In this document: piece after piece, positions 21,281-30,158 of the stretch | Numbering within the stretch: position 1 is the stretch's first letter | How the letters are laid out: each line of letters starts with the position of its first letter | Source: Bactericera cockerelli | Lineage: Eukaryota > Arthropoda > Insecta > Hemiptera > Triozidae | NCBI GenBank assembly: GCA_024516035.1 | Contig: CM044956.1 | Location: 6,064,111 to 6,128,110, forward strand | Length of the DNA: 64,000 bases | Direction: 5' to 3' | The notes under the pieces: model-generated | Databases searched by the model: none | What the model saw: only the letters and a program-made list of their open reading frames with translations | Told to the model about the DNA's origin: nothing | Position numbers and translations under genes: made by a program

Positions 21281-21835
21281 AGGACCGAGGTAGCGCTCCG
21301 AACCTCCCAGTCAAAGTAATTCGCGCGTTACCAAGTGATATTAAAAATGTTATCATATTTGTGTTAATCACTTTCGTGATGTCACAACTACTCTAACTCG
21401 CTTTACTAAATCTACGCTGAAACCGGTGATATTATACCAAGTGATATTATACGCCAGAGCAAAAGTAGCACAATTCTTGTAGTTGTAGGAAAAAAAGGTA
21501 CAAGTGATGAAGGCAATTGGACTATAAATACATATAGATTGGGGCACGATAAAGACAAGCTTTGAAAAAAGAACCATCAAAATCGTTTGAGTTAAGTTGG
21601 AGAAAACCAAACTTTAAAAACGTCATTTTTTTCATCATTTACTGCTTCTTCTTTCACGTTGACCGCTTTACAGCCAAAACTATTAGACCGATTTTCACAA
21701 ACGATGGCTACTTTTTTTTCTCGTGGGTAGTAGGTGTGCTCTTTTATTGTTCTATTATCCTAAAATGGACATTTGGCCCATAATTGAAAAAAGGATCATT
21801 TTCAGAGCTCAGAACAAAGTTGGTGTATATATGTA
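21281..21835 (+). mobile_element. H3 element copy 2, interrupted by a T1 SINE
   Basis: Colinear with 18778-19225 (ggtagcgctccgaacc, gattggggcacgataa, cagccaaaactattagaccg, ggatcattttcagagctcag). A 5'-truncated T1 SINE is inserted at about 21347-21429. Confidence 0.6.
21347..21429 (-). repeat. 5'-truncated T1 SINE nested in H3
   Basis: The insert contains only ggtttcagcgtagatttagt through the tail tatgataacattttt (reverse). The 15-bp TACCAAGTGATATTA occurs on both sides, a target-site duplication that proves insertion into the H3 copy. Confidence 0.85.
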
Positions 21836-22105
21836 TATTCAGTATCTAGTATATTATCACTCTCCCAGATGAGTCAAAAGTCGCATATCTACTTTTTAGG
21901 TGAAAAAATAATTTGGAGCAGGATACTGTGCTTGGTTATGAATATCAAACTAAAATCTTTATCTTCACATTCAAACTGTTTCATTTATCAATACTTGTTC
22001 CTTTAAAGTCATTATTGAATATGTTAAATAGTTTTATATTGAATTAACATGTATCATACATCATACACCACACACCTATGCAGGGCCACTACAAAAAGTT
22101 ATAAG

Positions 22106-23090
22106 ATCCCCCAAAAAATATCACTTCGTGACATAAAAAAAGTCCCGCCAAGTCGTTGCACAAAAATATTTCAGTTCCCAAATTCATTCCTCCCTTCCCA
22201 AAAAATATATTAGTTATTATTGACCTCCCCCAAAAAAATATTGAAATCAATTTATGGCCCCGCCTTTTATTCATTCACCTAAGTGCAACAGTATACTTAT
22301 TAATAGCCTCCCCTCTCTCTTTCTTCTAATGTCCTCTTTCTTTTGTTGCTTGTTGCATGTTGGAATGTTTCCTTTACAAACTCAGAACTTAAGTCTTATT
22401 TCCTTGCTCCTTTCACCGACTTGGGCTCTTGGCGGAGTACCACCCTGCAGGTCCGTTCTTAGCCAAAGGAACTGATGTCTTGGTTCTTTTCTAAGATTAT
22501 ATATAAATGTAGACATATCTAAACATGTGATCCTTGTGGAAATGAGCCTGAATCGTGACTTGATCTGATGGTCCAATTCTCGTTGGTGGCAGATATTTTG
22601 CGACTTAGATACAGATAATGCATCCTTGGGTCGCGGTCGGCTAGACTTCTCCTTTCCTGTTCTCCATAAGAACCACTATGTTAAATTATCTCTTTTTAAT
22701 TCTTTAAAAATAGCACTGTCTATTAGATTCATATATTTATCATTCCCAGTTAGTGGTACTCCGCCAAGAGCCCAAGTCGGTGAAAGGAGCAAGGAAATAA
22801 GACTTAAGTTCTGAGTTTGTAAAGGAAACATTCCAACATGCAACAAGCAACAAAAGAAAGAGGACATTAGAAGAAAGAGAGAGGGGAGGCTATTAATAAG
22901 TATACTGTTGCACTTAGGTGAATGAATAAAAGGCGGGGCCATAAATTGATTTCAATATTTTTTTGGGGGAGGTCAATAATAACTAATATATTTTTTGGGA
23001 AGGGAGGAATGAATTTGGGAACTGAAATATTTTTGTGCAACGACTTGGCGGGACTTTTTTTATGTCACGAAGTGATATTTTTTGGGGGAT
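22106..23090. repeat. Perfect inverted repeat, 338-bp arms, 309-bp spacer
   Basis: Arms 22106-22443 and 22753-23090 are exact reverse complements by eye, starting atcccccaaaaaatatcact and ending ggcggagtaccac. Short open frames inside the arms are therefore mirrored. No transposase, terminal duplication or known family was recognised. A transcript would fold into a long double-stranded hairpin. It could be a recent palindromic duplication, a foldback element or an assembly artefact. The right arm abuts H1 sequence. Confidence 0.92.
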
Positions 23091-23682
23091 TTGTTTTATA
23101 TGATAGAAAACCGTTTTTTCTACATTCTAGATACTACAAAAAATTCTGTATCGGCAAGTCGTGATCCTTATTTTTTTACTTTTTTGTCCAAAATTTCGGA
23201 TTTTCTTAAATATCAAAGTCAAATTATAATTAATTTAGAAATAAATATAAATAACTTAAGTAAAACAGTAATTTGCATGTTCTTACAAAATTTCATCAAA
23301 ATCGGGTGTACCGTTCACGAGATATAAGCGTTTAAGTAAAAAGTTAGTGGTCAGGCGCATGGTCTCTTTCACCCAGAACCGCTAGTATGCATTCGATGAA
23401 TTTAAAATGGGACCATCTACAGAATGTCTCCTAGATGTGTGCAAAATTTCATCAAAATCGGTCGAGTAGTTTCCGAGATTTGCGCGTTACAAGGAATCGT
23501 TTTAACAGACCGACAGACAGACCGACAGACCGACAGACGGACACAAAACCAAATTTACTCAGTAGGTTATGAAACGTCCAGAAATATGAAAAAAATTGAA
23601 ATCGGAGCAAAAAAATATTTTTTTTTACAAAAACGAACACAATACTTCCGATTTCTAATATTAGAAATTTCTCGGAAGTAAT
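23091..23682 (+). mobile_element. H1 element (Helentron-associated-like), nearly complete
   Basis: Order: ctacattctagatactaca; attctgtatcggcaagtcgt; two 'aaatttcatcaaaatcgg' blocks; an (ACAGACCG)n tract at about 23508-23540; acaaaaacgaacacaatac; and a terminal stem-loop with arms ACTTCCGA (about 23644) and TCGGAAGT (about 23671). The tetranucleotide tract just upstream of a 3' hairpin parallels H2. The 5' end is cut by the inverted repeat. Confidence 0.65.
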
Positions 23683-23756
23683 AGGATTTAGATGGAGTTG
23701 ATTATGAATATAAATATTTTAAATAAATTAATTATTTTAAGAAAATTCCATCGAAT

Positions 23757-23995
23757 AAGTGAGGCTGACTTTTCCGGCTTTACCCAGGCTAGCTGAGGTT
23801 AATGTGGGTTGCTGGTACGTTTCCCAGCGAATGGAGGGTAAAACCTCCGTCCAAATTAGGACGTTAAATCAAATAGAATCTTTGGTGTTAGGAAGTTCAT
23901 CCAGCCCTAAAATGTCCCACAACCAACTAACTTCGCCCATGAGGTTGAACAATGTCGACCCCAAGTAGTTTAGGAAAAGGCAAAGTTAAAGAAGA
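23757..23995 (+). repeat. 5S-SINE-type tail joined to 'gaggttgaacaac' repeat
   Basis: gctgaggttaatgtggg, cccagcgaatggagggtaaa and ggacgttaaat resemble the 5S SINE tail. It continues into aagttcatccagccctaaaa, catgaggttgaacaatgtcg and an aaagaagaaaaaa end. The same junction occurs in reverse at 56262-56490, so the two parts form one larger family. Confidence 0.6.
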
Positions 23996-24948
23996 AAAAA
24001 TATCGAATAAGTCTATTTACCTTTGACAGCACCCTGAATATGAGCGGGTATCTGTTGTCAGTTGTGAGGCACCTCTGTCGCTCCAAACATTTTATCATCC
24101 AGTGGCTTTGCACACAAGTGCCATTCGTGTCACATTGCTACTGATAACATGCTGGATATATGTATATCATACGTAACACGTATACAATATACATATACAA
24201 TATCTGTGTCACATTGCTAATGATAAAATTTTAGAAATATACAACTTTACGTTTACAACAGGGTAGGGGTCATTTTGATTACTTTAAGCCCCTTGCAATA
24301 CATTGAGGGCCAAATTAATAGACTAATTCTATTACTCAAGTCATTGCTAAGCGTCGGTTTTCTCTACACAGTACGCAATCCGTGACTTAGCGCCATAGAG
24401 GTATTACAAAAACGTCTATTATTTGCGCTTTAAGTTTAAAAAATAACTAGTTTGTAAAGAATTTGTTGAAAATTATCAGACAGTTTCCAATATAATCCGA
24501 AAATAATTTTTCCGTAATATTGTAAAAATATTACTTCCGATTTCTAATGTTAGAAATTTTTCGGAAGTACCTAACACATATTGATATAAAAATAAAAAAA
24601 ATTCTCCTGATAACATAAATGTTGGAAATATACAAACATACACGTACAGGGTGGGTTTCACATTTCTACTGAGAAAACGTGAGAAATATACAACTATACG
24701 CATACACATTACACAGTAAGAGTCACATTTCTACTAAGAAAAGAGAGAAGCTAGAATATTGAGTAAAAATATACATACTTAAGACTCTATTTCTATTACA
24801 AACATATTCTCTAAGGGGCCTGAAGAGCGGAAAAAAGTCAGAAAATAAGAAAACAATATAAAAAAAAAACATAATCTTTTTTATAGCAATTCATACTTCA
24901 TTGGAAAAAAAGCCTAGAGGAGTGGGGAAATTAAAAAAAAATCCACAC
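23996..24948. other. No gene recognised; H1 3' end at 24500-24572
   Basis: An H1 end (attacttccgatttctaatg, agaaatttttcggaagtacc) is present. Near 24330-24390, gctaagcgtcggttttctc and cagtacgcaatccgtg recur at about 36893-36935, marking another small dispersed repeat. Confidence 0.5.
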
Positions 24949-25200
24949 TTAGAAATACTCTAAGAAGACACGTTGCTCCTTCAAGAGTTCTACATTATGC
25001 AAATTCAAGATTTCTCCCTCGGAGCCCGTGAGGGACTGTTGAGTCATTATTTCATCCCTCCCCTGGTGGCTGGGACGGGAACTAAGCAAGATGGAGGGAC
25101 AAGTCATTACCACCATTGTGGTTCCAGTCACGTCATCCACTTTATATTCCTCCGGCATAAAACATTTACCTGGAGGAGAAGGTATAATATTTATGTTCAA
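24949..25200 (-). other. Possible coding exon, unassigned
   Basis: A GC-richer open frame of 83 codons on the reverse strand follows an acceptor-like cttctcctccag (forward 25174-25185). Its translation is mixed in composition and not simple repeat (GKCFMPEEYKVDD, then VVMTCPS), unlike its surroundings. No family is recognised and no partner exon was found. It could be a stray open frame. Confidence 0.25.
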
Positions 25201-25232
25201 GTATCCTTTGTCCCTTTTTCCCCGTTTCTCAC

Positions 25233-25692
25233 ATTTTACTTCCGATCAATTTCTAATATGAGAAATCGGAAGAATTGTGTTCGTTTTTGTTAAAAAAAAA
25301 AAATAAAATAAAAAAAAAACTACGACTCCGCTTACAATTTTTTCATATTTCTGGACGTTTCATAACCTCTTGAGCAACTTTGGTTTTGTGTCGGTCTGTG
25401 TGTTAAAAATATTCCTTGTAACGCGCAAATCTCGTAAACTAATTATTGGATTTTGACGAAATATTGTACATATACTATAGGAGACAGTCTGTTGATGGTC
25501 CCATTTTAAATTCATCAATTTCGCACTGGCGGTTCTTGGTGATAGCGGTCATGCGTCTGACCACTAACTTTTTACTGATACGCTTATATCTCGTGAACGG
25601 TACTTCCGATTTTGATGAAATTTTGCAGATATATGTGTACTAGCGTTTTATGCATTCATAATTATTTTTAATAAAGTTTGATTGAGCTCTGA
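25233..25692 (-). mobile_element. H1 element, 3' half, split by LINE L-C
   Basis: The reverse-strand 3' half of H1 carries the terminal hairpin (cttccgatcaatttctaata, agaaatcggaag) and a degenerate cagaccgacac tract. It stops at the duplicated ATTGAGCTCTGA (25681-25692); the 5' half resumes at 33622. Confidence 0.75.
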
Positions 25693-26124
25693 TATTTTTT
25701 TTTTTTTTTTTGAAACATATTCACAACTTAAGTTGTAGCTTTATTTATATTTTTACATGGGTAGGTACAAATTACAGATATGGATGTTTGAAAATAAAAT
25801 AAAATATTAATACAAATATACAAGTCAGGAAACTAAGATGTTAGAGATGGATATTTTTATATATACCTACATATATATATGTGGTCTAAATACTCTAAAT
25901 GATACATACATGTGTGACCTCTTATTTACATACCCAACCAAACTTATCTTTTCTTTTCTCATATATTATATACATATAAGCCTGTATATTATATTTATAC
26001 AATCTTTATTTATTTACATGCTAGATAAAATGGAAAATGCTATGTAGTAAATTTACATGAAGGAGAGAGAGGAACTCTATTATAGATGATATCTTGTTTT
26101 CTCAATAATTAGACAATTTAGACA

Positions 26125-26330
26125 TATTCTTATGTACACACATACACACACACACATCCACATACCTACATACATACCCATTACCCACCCACACACAACT
26201 TTGATATTTATTTATTCTGCTAGTAGTATTTCACCATATATACACACACACCCACCCACACATACCTACTTACTCATACATGCATGCACACACACACACA
26301 TACTCATCACATACACACAACCATGATATT
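26125..26330. repeat. CA-rich repeats in the L-C 3' UTR
   Basis: Several cacacacaca clusters are separated by tgatatttatttat words that occur twice (near 26202 and 26324), indicating an internal duplication. Confidence 0.75.
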
Positions 26331-26352
26331 TATTTATAATTCTAATAATATT

Positions 26353-26816
26353 TTAATCTAATGACATTAGTAATTTTGTAAGTGAAAGATCATGTTTAAT
26401 ATGGGTATCTAAATGATATCTATTAGTTATTGGTAGATGGCACAAATTACAGATACAATCATCATAGTTGGTATGAAAATTTTTAATATTGCATATTTTA
26501 TGGTGAAATCCATGTGTAGTGTATCTGGCTAGAAGGTGTCGATTTGTTTGTCCATGGTTTTTCCATATACATGTTCTAAAGATGGGGCCATCGGTGAAGT
26601 TATTGATGGTGAAGTCCATGTTTTTCTTTTCAACTGCATTTCTATATTTTTGAATTTCTTCCCATTTCATGATGTTGCCATATTTCTGGATCATCTCATT
26701 TCCACAGCGTTCTGTACCCACCATATGTAGGACAAGGGTATTTGAGGAATTTTTATGAAGCCCTAAGCCTTTCTTGTAAAATTTGGCCTTAATTTTATCT
26801 AGCTGTATAAGGTTAT
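26353..26816 (-). pseudogene. L-C ORF2 C-terminus, after the L-B insertion point
   Basis: This is the C-terminal region of a LINE reverse transcriptase. It resumes with IQLDKIKAKFYKKGLGL and includes a Cys/His cluster, CNLCHLPITNRYHLDTH (C-x2-C then H-x3-H), typical of LINE C-terminal zinc knuckles. Joined across the L-B duplication, the reading from 33457-33616 (ending DITCNNL) continues in frame into IQLDKIKAK, so the two pieces were one frame before L-B inserted. The catalytic RT core is absent through 5' truncation. Confidence 0.75.
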
Positions 26817-26845
26817 AGTATAGTATAGTATAGTATAGTATATTT
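26817..26845 (-). repeat. (TACTA)n 3' tail of L-B
   Basis: Five to six tatag units on the forward strand form the 3' microsatellite tail, comparable in position to the A/T microsatellite ending L-A. Confidence 0.85.
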
Positions 26846-27038
26846 ATTTGTTTGTAAGACATTGAAAAATGTATAAAACATTGTCACCCTATCTAACTTA
26901 CGGACTAACTTATGACTAAAAAAATGGACAGGATGTAATTTTGTGATGTGTGGCGCGTGAGTGTGAGTTAAGGAAGTGTTATAGGTATGTGGAGGTGTGG
27001 GTGTGTGTACATGGATGTGTTTGGTATGTGTGGTTAAA

Positions 27039-30000
27039 TTAGTATGTAATGTTCTCTAGGTCTTTAAAATTGTATGGTGTTATATTTATGATATTTTCGG
27101 TTACTTTTGTTTTGAATTGAGGTAGGGTTAGTGTTTTTGTTTCTGTTGTCAAGTTGTTGTAGTATTTTATGCCATTGTATTTAGATGTTCTTTCAAAGAA
27201 TGATGTTTTATGTTTAGGGACTGTGATTTGTTTGGCATTTCTTGTATTGTATGTGTGGTTGTCTTGGTTGTGTTGGAGTGTTTCTTGAGTTTTGTGTATG
27301 TATAGTAATGATTCTAGATAGTATAGACCATAGAGTGTATGTATGTTGTGTGTTTTAAAAAGTTCTCTTACTGTATCTTGTTGTTTTATTCTGTATATTT
27401 TTCTAATGATTCGTTTTTGTAGTGTGAATATTCTTTTGTGTTCTGTGTTTGTTGCCCAAATTGTGATGGCATATCTGATGGAGCTTTCTCCATGAGCATA
27501 GTAGTATGTGAGGAGTGATTTTTCGTCCATGTTTTTTCTAAGCTGACCAATGATGAAGCAGAGTTGGGATAGTTTTTTGCAGATTTGTTCATTTTGTGTT
27601 ATCCATGACAAATTATTGTCAATGTATATGCCCAGGTATTTTATATTTTCTGTAGGTTTGAGATCTTCATTGTGTATTTTAAGTTTGAGGTCGATTAGGT
27701 TTTTTTGTTTTTTTATATTGTATATTATGTAGTTTGATTTTTGCACGCTGGGTATCATGTGGTTTTCTATGCACCAATTCATGAATTTTTTTATAACATT
27801 GTTTGATATTTCGTGTAGTTCACTTATAGTCTTGGCTGTTATGGTTATATTAATGTCATCAGCGAATATTACTAGTTTTTCTTCTGTGTTATTTTCGTCT
27901 ATTATATTTGTTACATCATTTATGTTGACTAGGAAAAGGTTAGGCCCTAGGTTGGATCCTTGGCTAACGCCATGTTCAATTTTTTTTGTCGTGGATAGTT
28001 CGTTTTTAATTTTTACTTGGATGCTTCTTTTCTCCAGAAATGTTCTTATCCAATTGTTGTCTTCAATTCCTAGTTGTTTGAGTTTGTGTAATAGAATGTC
28101 TTTGTTTACCACATCAAAGGCAGCTGTAAGGTCGAAGTACAAGGTCATGACAATGTTGCCTTTATCTATGTTTTCGACTACATATTCTATGAGTTCTAAG
28201 CAAGCTGTTGATGTGGAGTGGTTTGTTCTAAAGCCGTGTTGGTGTGGTGTGAGGAGATTATTTTCGTTAAGGTGTTTGAGGAGGCGGTTTGTGTAGGCGA
28301 TTTGATATATTTTAGCGATGTTAGATGTTTTGTAGATTGGTCTGTAGTTGATTATGTTGTTTCGTTCTCCTTTTTTGTGTTTTGGGTGTATGGTGGAAGT
28401 GTTTATTATTTCTGGATATGAGCCTTCTGTAAATGATTTGTTGATGAGGGTGGAGAGTATTTTAGAGAGGATAAATATATTTCGATTTAGAATGTCTGTT
28501 GGTAAGTCATGTGTTTCAGAACCTTTGCTGGTGTTTAGTTTTTTAATTATATTTCTTATTTCTTTGGGGTTTGTTTTGTAGAGTATTTTGCTATCAATTT
28601 TTTTGTTGCTCTTTTCTTGTGTTTGTTTATGTTTTTGTGATTGTGAAGGAAATTGATTTTGTTGTTGTTGGTGTTGTTGTTGTTTTTGTTGTTGTTGTTG
28701 GTTGTTGTTATTGGTGTTGTTGTTTTTGCAATGATCTCTAAGGAGTTTTTTGTTTTTGTTTATTTTTTCTGTATTTGATTCAAGGAAATGGTTGATGAAG
28801 AGTTCTGCGAGTATTTTTGGATCTTTAATTGTTTCTTTGTTGTTAATTTTTATGTTTATGTCTGGTTCATTTTTGTTTTTTCCCGTTAGTGTGTTAAAGG
28901 TTTCCCACATTGTTTTGTTTTTGTTTTTTGAGTTTTCAAGTTTCGTCTTAATATGGTTTCGTTTGGTTTTTTCAATGTTGTTTTTGTGTGTTTTTTTAAG
29001 TTTGTCATATGTTTCTTTGAGTTCATTTTTATTTGAGTATTTGATTTGTCTGTGTATTTCTCTTATTTCTTTCCCTTCCTCGATTATGTCATTGGTAATC
29101 CATTCTATGTTTTTTTTCTTTGGTTTAATTGTGATTTGTTTTGTTGGATATGCTATGTTGTAGTAGTTAAATATTGTGTCTAAGATTATTTTTGTTCCTT
29201 TGTCAGTGTTTTCTTGTTCTATGAGTTTCAGTGTTTCTGTCCAGTTATGTGTGTCAAGTAGTTTGGACATTTTATTGTGATTTTCTTCATTAAAGATTCT
29301 AATAACTTTGAGTTCTTTGTTTTGTAGAGGTTTATTATGTTTGTTCGTTTTTATATCTATATATTGTCCTAGGTGGTCGGATATATTTTCATTTATTGTT
29401 ATGGCTTTATTTGGGGTGTCTTTAGATGTGATTATGTAGTCTAGGCCTGTTTTTTCTCTGGTTGGCTCGTCTACTTTGTTTTCAATGTTGTGGCTCTCTA
29501 GTATGTCTTCGAGTTGTTTATAGTCGTATGTTTTTTGTATAAAGTCAATATTTAGGTCTCCACAAATGACATTTATTTGGTTTGTGTTGCAGTGTTTGTC
29601 TAATAGGGAGGTTAATGATTTTAGGAAACTTTTAATGTTGCTGGTCGGGTTCCTGTATATGCAGAATAGATTTACATGAATACTGTTTTTGTTGTATTTA
29701 AGGGCCACGCATTCAAAGCTTTTTTCATGGACTATCATCTTTTGAATTTTTATAGGTTTGCATGCTTGGCTAATTTCGTCTCTACAGTAAATTGCGGCTC
29801 CACCATAAGTTATGTTTGAGTTTGATTTTTTTGGTTCTCTGCAAAAACTTTCTACTAGGGTGAAATTTTCTATGGCCAGATTTTCTATATTTTCTTTTTT
29901 CTGCCAGTGTTCTGTGAGACAGATGAAGTCATATTTGTGTTGTTCAGCAGCGATTTCTATTGAGGATATTTTTCCATTGCCAGATAGGCTTTGTACGTTT

Positions 30001-30158
30001 TGGTGGTATATTCTTATTGTGTTGGTGTCTTTTTGCTTATTTTTTGTATTTATTTCTTTGATGTTTGATTTGCATTTTGTTTTTTGAGTATTTGTCGTTT
30101 TTGTTGCTTCTGTTACTGTTGTTATTGTAGTTGCTGTTGGTGTGGTGGTTGTTGTCAC
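27039..30158 (-). CDS. L-B ORF2: APE endonuclease/reverse transcriptase, intact
   Basis: A 1039-codon uninterrupted frame. The endonuclease spans residues about 48-270 with IYHQNVQSL, the catalytic Glu in LTEHW, GDLNIDF, GLDYI and an intact SDH (260-262). The RT spans about 540-845 with NYRPIY, motif A YFDLTAAFD, GVSQGSNLGP and catalytic FADD (765-768). A Gln/Asn-rich insertion (about 477-501) lies between the two domains. It makes the element cDNA by target-primed reverse transcription. The listed start is a GTG, and no ATG lies between the upstream ORF1 overlap and the endonuclease. The frame is open further 5', so a -1 frameshift from ORF1 is the most economical way to translate it. Confidence 0.92.
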   Translation of the reverse strand: MTTTTTPTATTITTVTEATKTTNTQKTKCKSNIKEINTKNKQKDTNTIRIYHQNVQSLSGNGKISSIEIAAEQHKYDFICLTEHWQKKENIENLAIENFTLVESFCREPKKSNSNITYGGAAIYCRDEISQACKPIKIQKMIVHEKSFECVALKYNKNSIHVNLFCIYRNPTSNIKSFLKSLTSLLDKHCNTNQINVICGDLNIDFIQKTYDYKQLEDILESHNIENKVDEPTREKTGLDYIITSKDTPNKAITINENISDHLGQYIDIKTNKHNKPLQNKELKVIRIFNEENHNKMSKLLDTHNWTETLKLIEQENTDKGTKIILDTIFNYYNIAYPTKQITIKPKKKNIEWITNDIIEEGKEIREIHRQIKYSNKNELKETYDKLKKTHKNNIEKTKRNHIKTKLENSKNKNKTMWETFNTLTGKNKNEPDINIKINNKETIKDPKILAELFINHFLESNTEKINKNKKLLRDHCKNNNTNNNNQQQQQKQQQHQQQQNQFPSQSQKHKQTQEKSNKKIDSKILYKTNPKEIRNIIKKLNTSKGSETHDLPTDILNRNIFILSKILSTLINKSFTEGSYPEIINTSTIHPKHKKGERNNIINYRPIYKTSNIAKIYQIAYTNRLLKHLNENNLLTPHQHGFRTNHSTSTACLELIEYVVENIDKGNIVMTLYFDLTAAFDVVNKDILLHKLKQLGIEDNNWIRTFLEKRSIQVKIKNELSTTKKIEHGVSQGSNLGPNLFLVNINDVTNIIDENNTEEKLVIFADDINITITAKTISELHEISNNVIKKFMNWCIENHMIPSVQKSNYIIYNIKKQKNLIDLKLKIHNEDLKPTENIKYLGIYIDNNLSWITQNEQICKKLSQLCFIIGQLRKNMDEKSLLTYYYAHGESSIRYAITIWATNTEHKRIFTLQKRIIRKIYRIKQQDTVRELFKTHNIHTLYGLYYLESLLYIHKTQETLQHNQDNHTYNTRNAKQITVPKHKTSFFERTSKYNGIKYYNNLTTETKTLTLPQFKTKVTENIINITPYNFKDLENITY

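Larger units (their letters stand above)
25693..26816 (-). mobile_element. LINE L-C, 3' half (5'-truncated insertion)
   Basis: On the reverse strand the element ends in poly-A (T-run about 25694-25711) next to the 12-bp ATTGAGCTCTGA, which recurs at 33622-33633 beyond the other end. The 3' UTR holds CA-rich repeats (26125-26330). Without the nested L-B the insertion is about 1.3 kb, a typical 5'-truncated LINE. Confidence 0.8.

Noticed and set aside
22089..23164. Mirrored short open frames as paired genes
   Set aside because: Forced by the perfect inverted repeat; no start context or domain.
27757..28581. Forward-strand open frames across L-B (27550-30635)
   Set aside because: Antisense shadows of the L-B ORFs, rich in Phe/Ser/Val from the complementary AT-rich codons.
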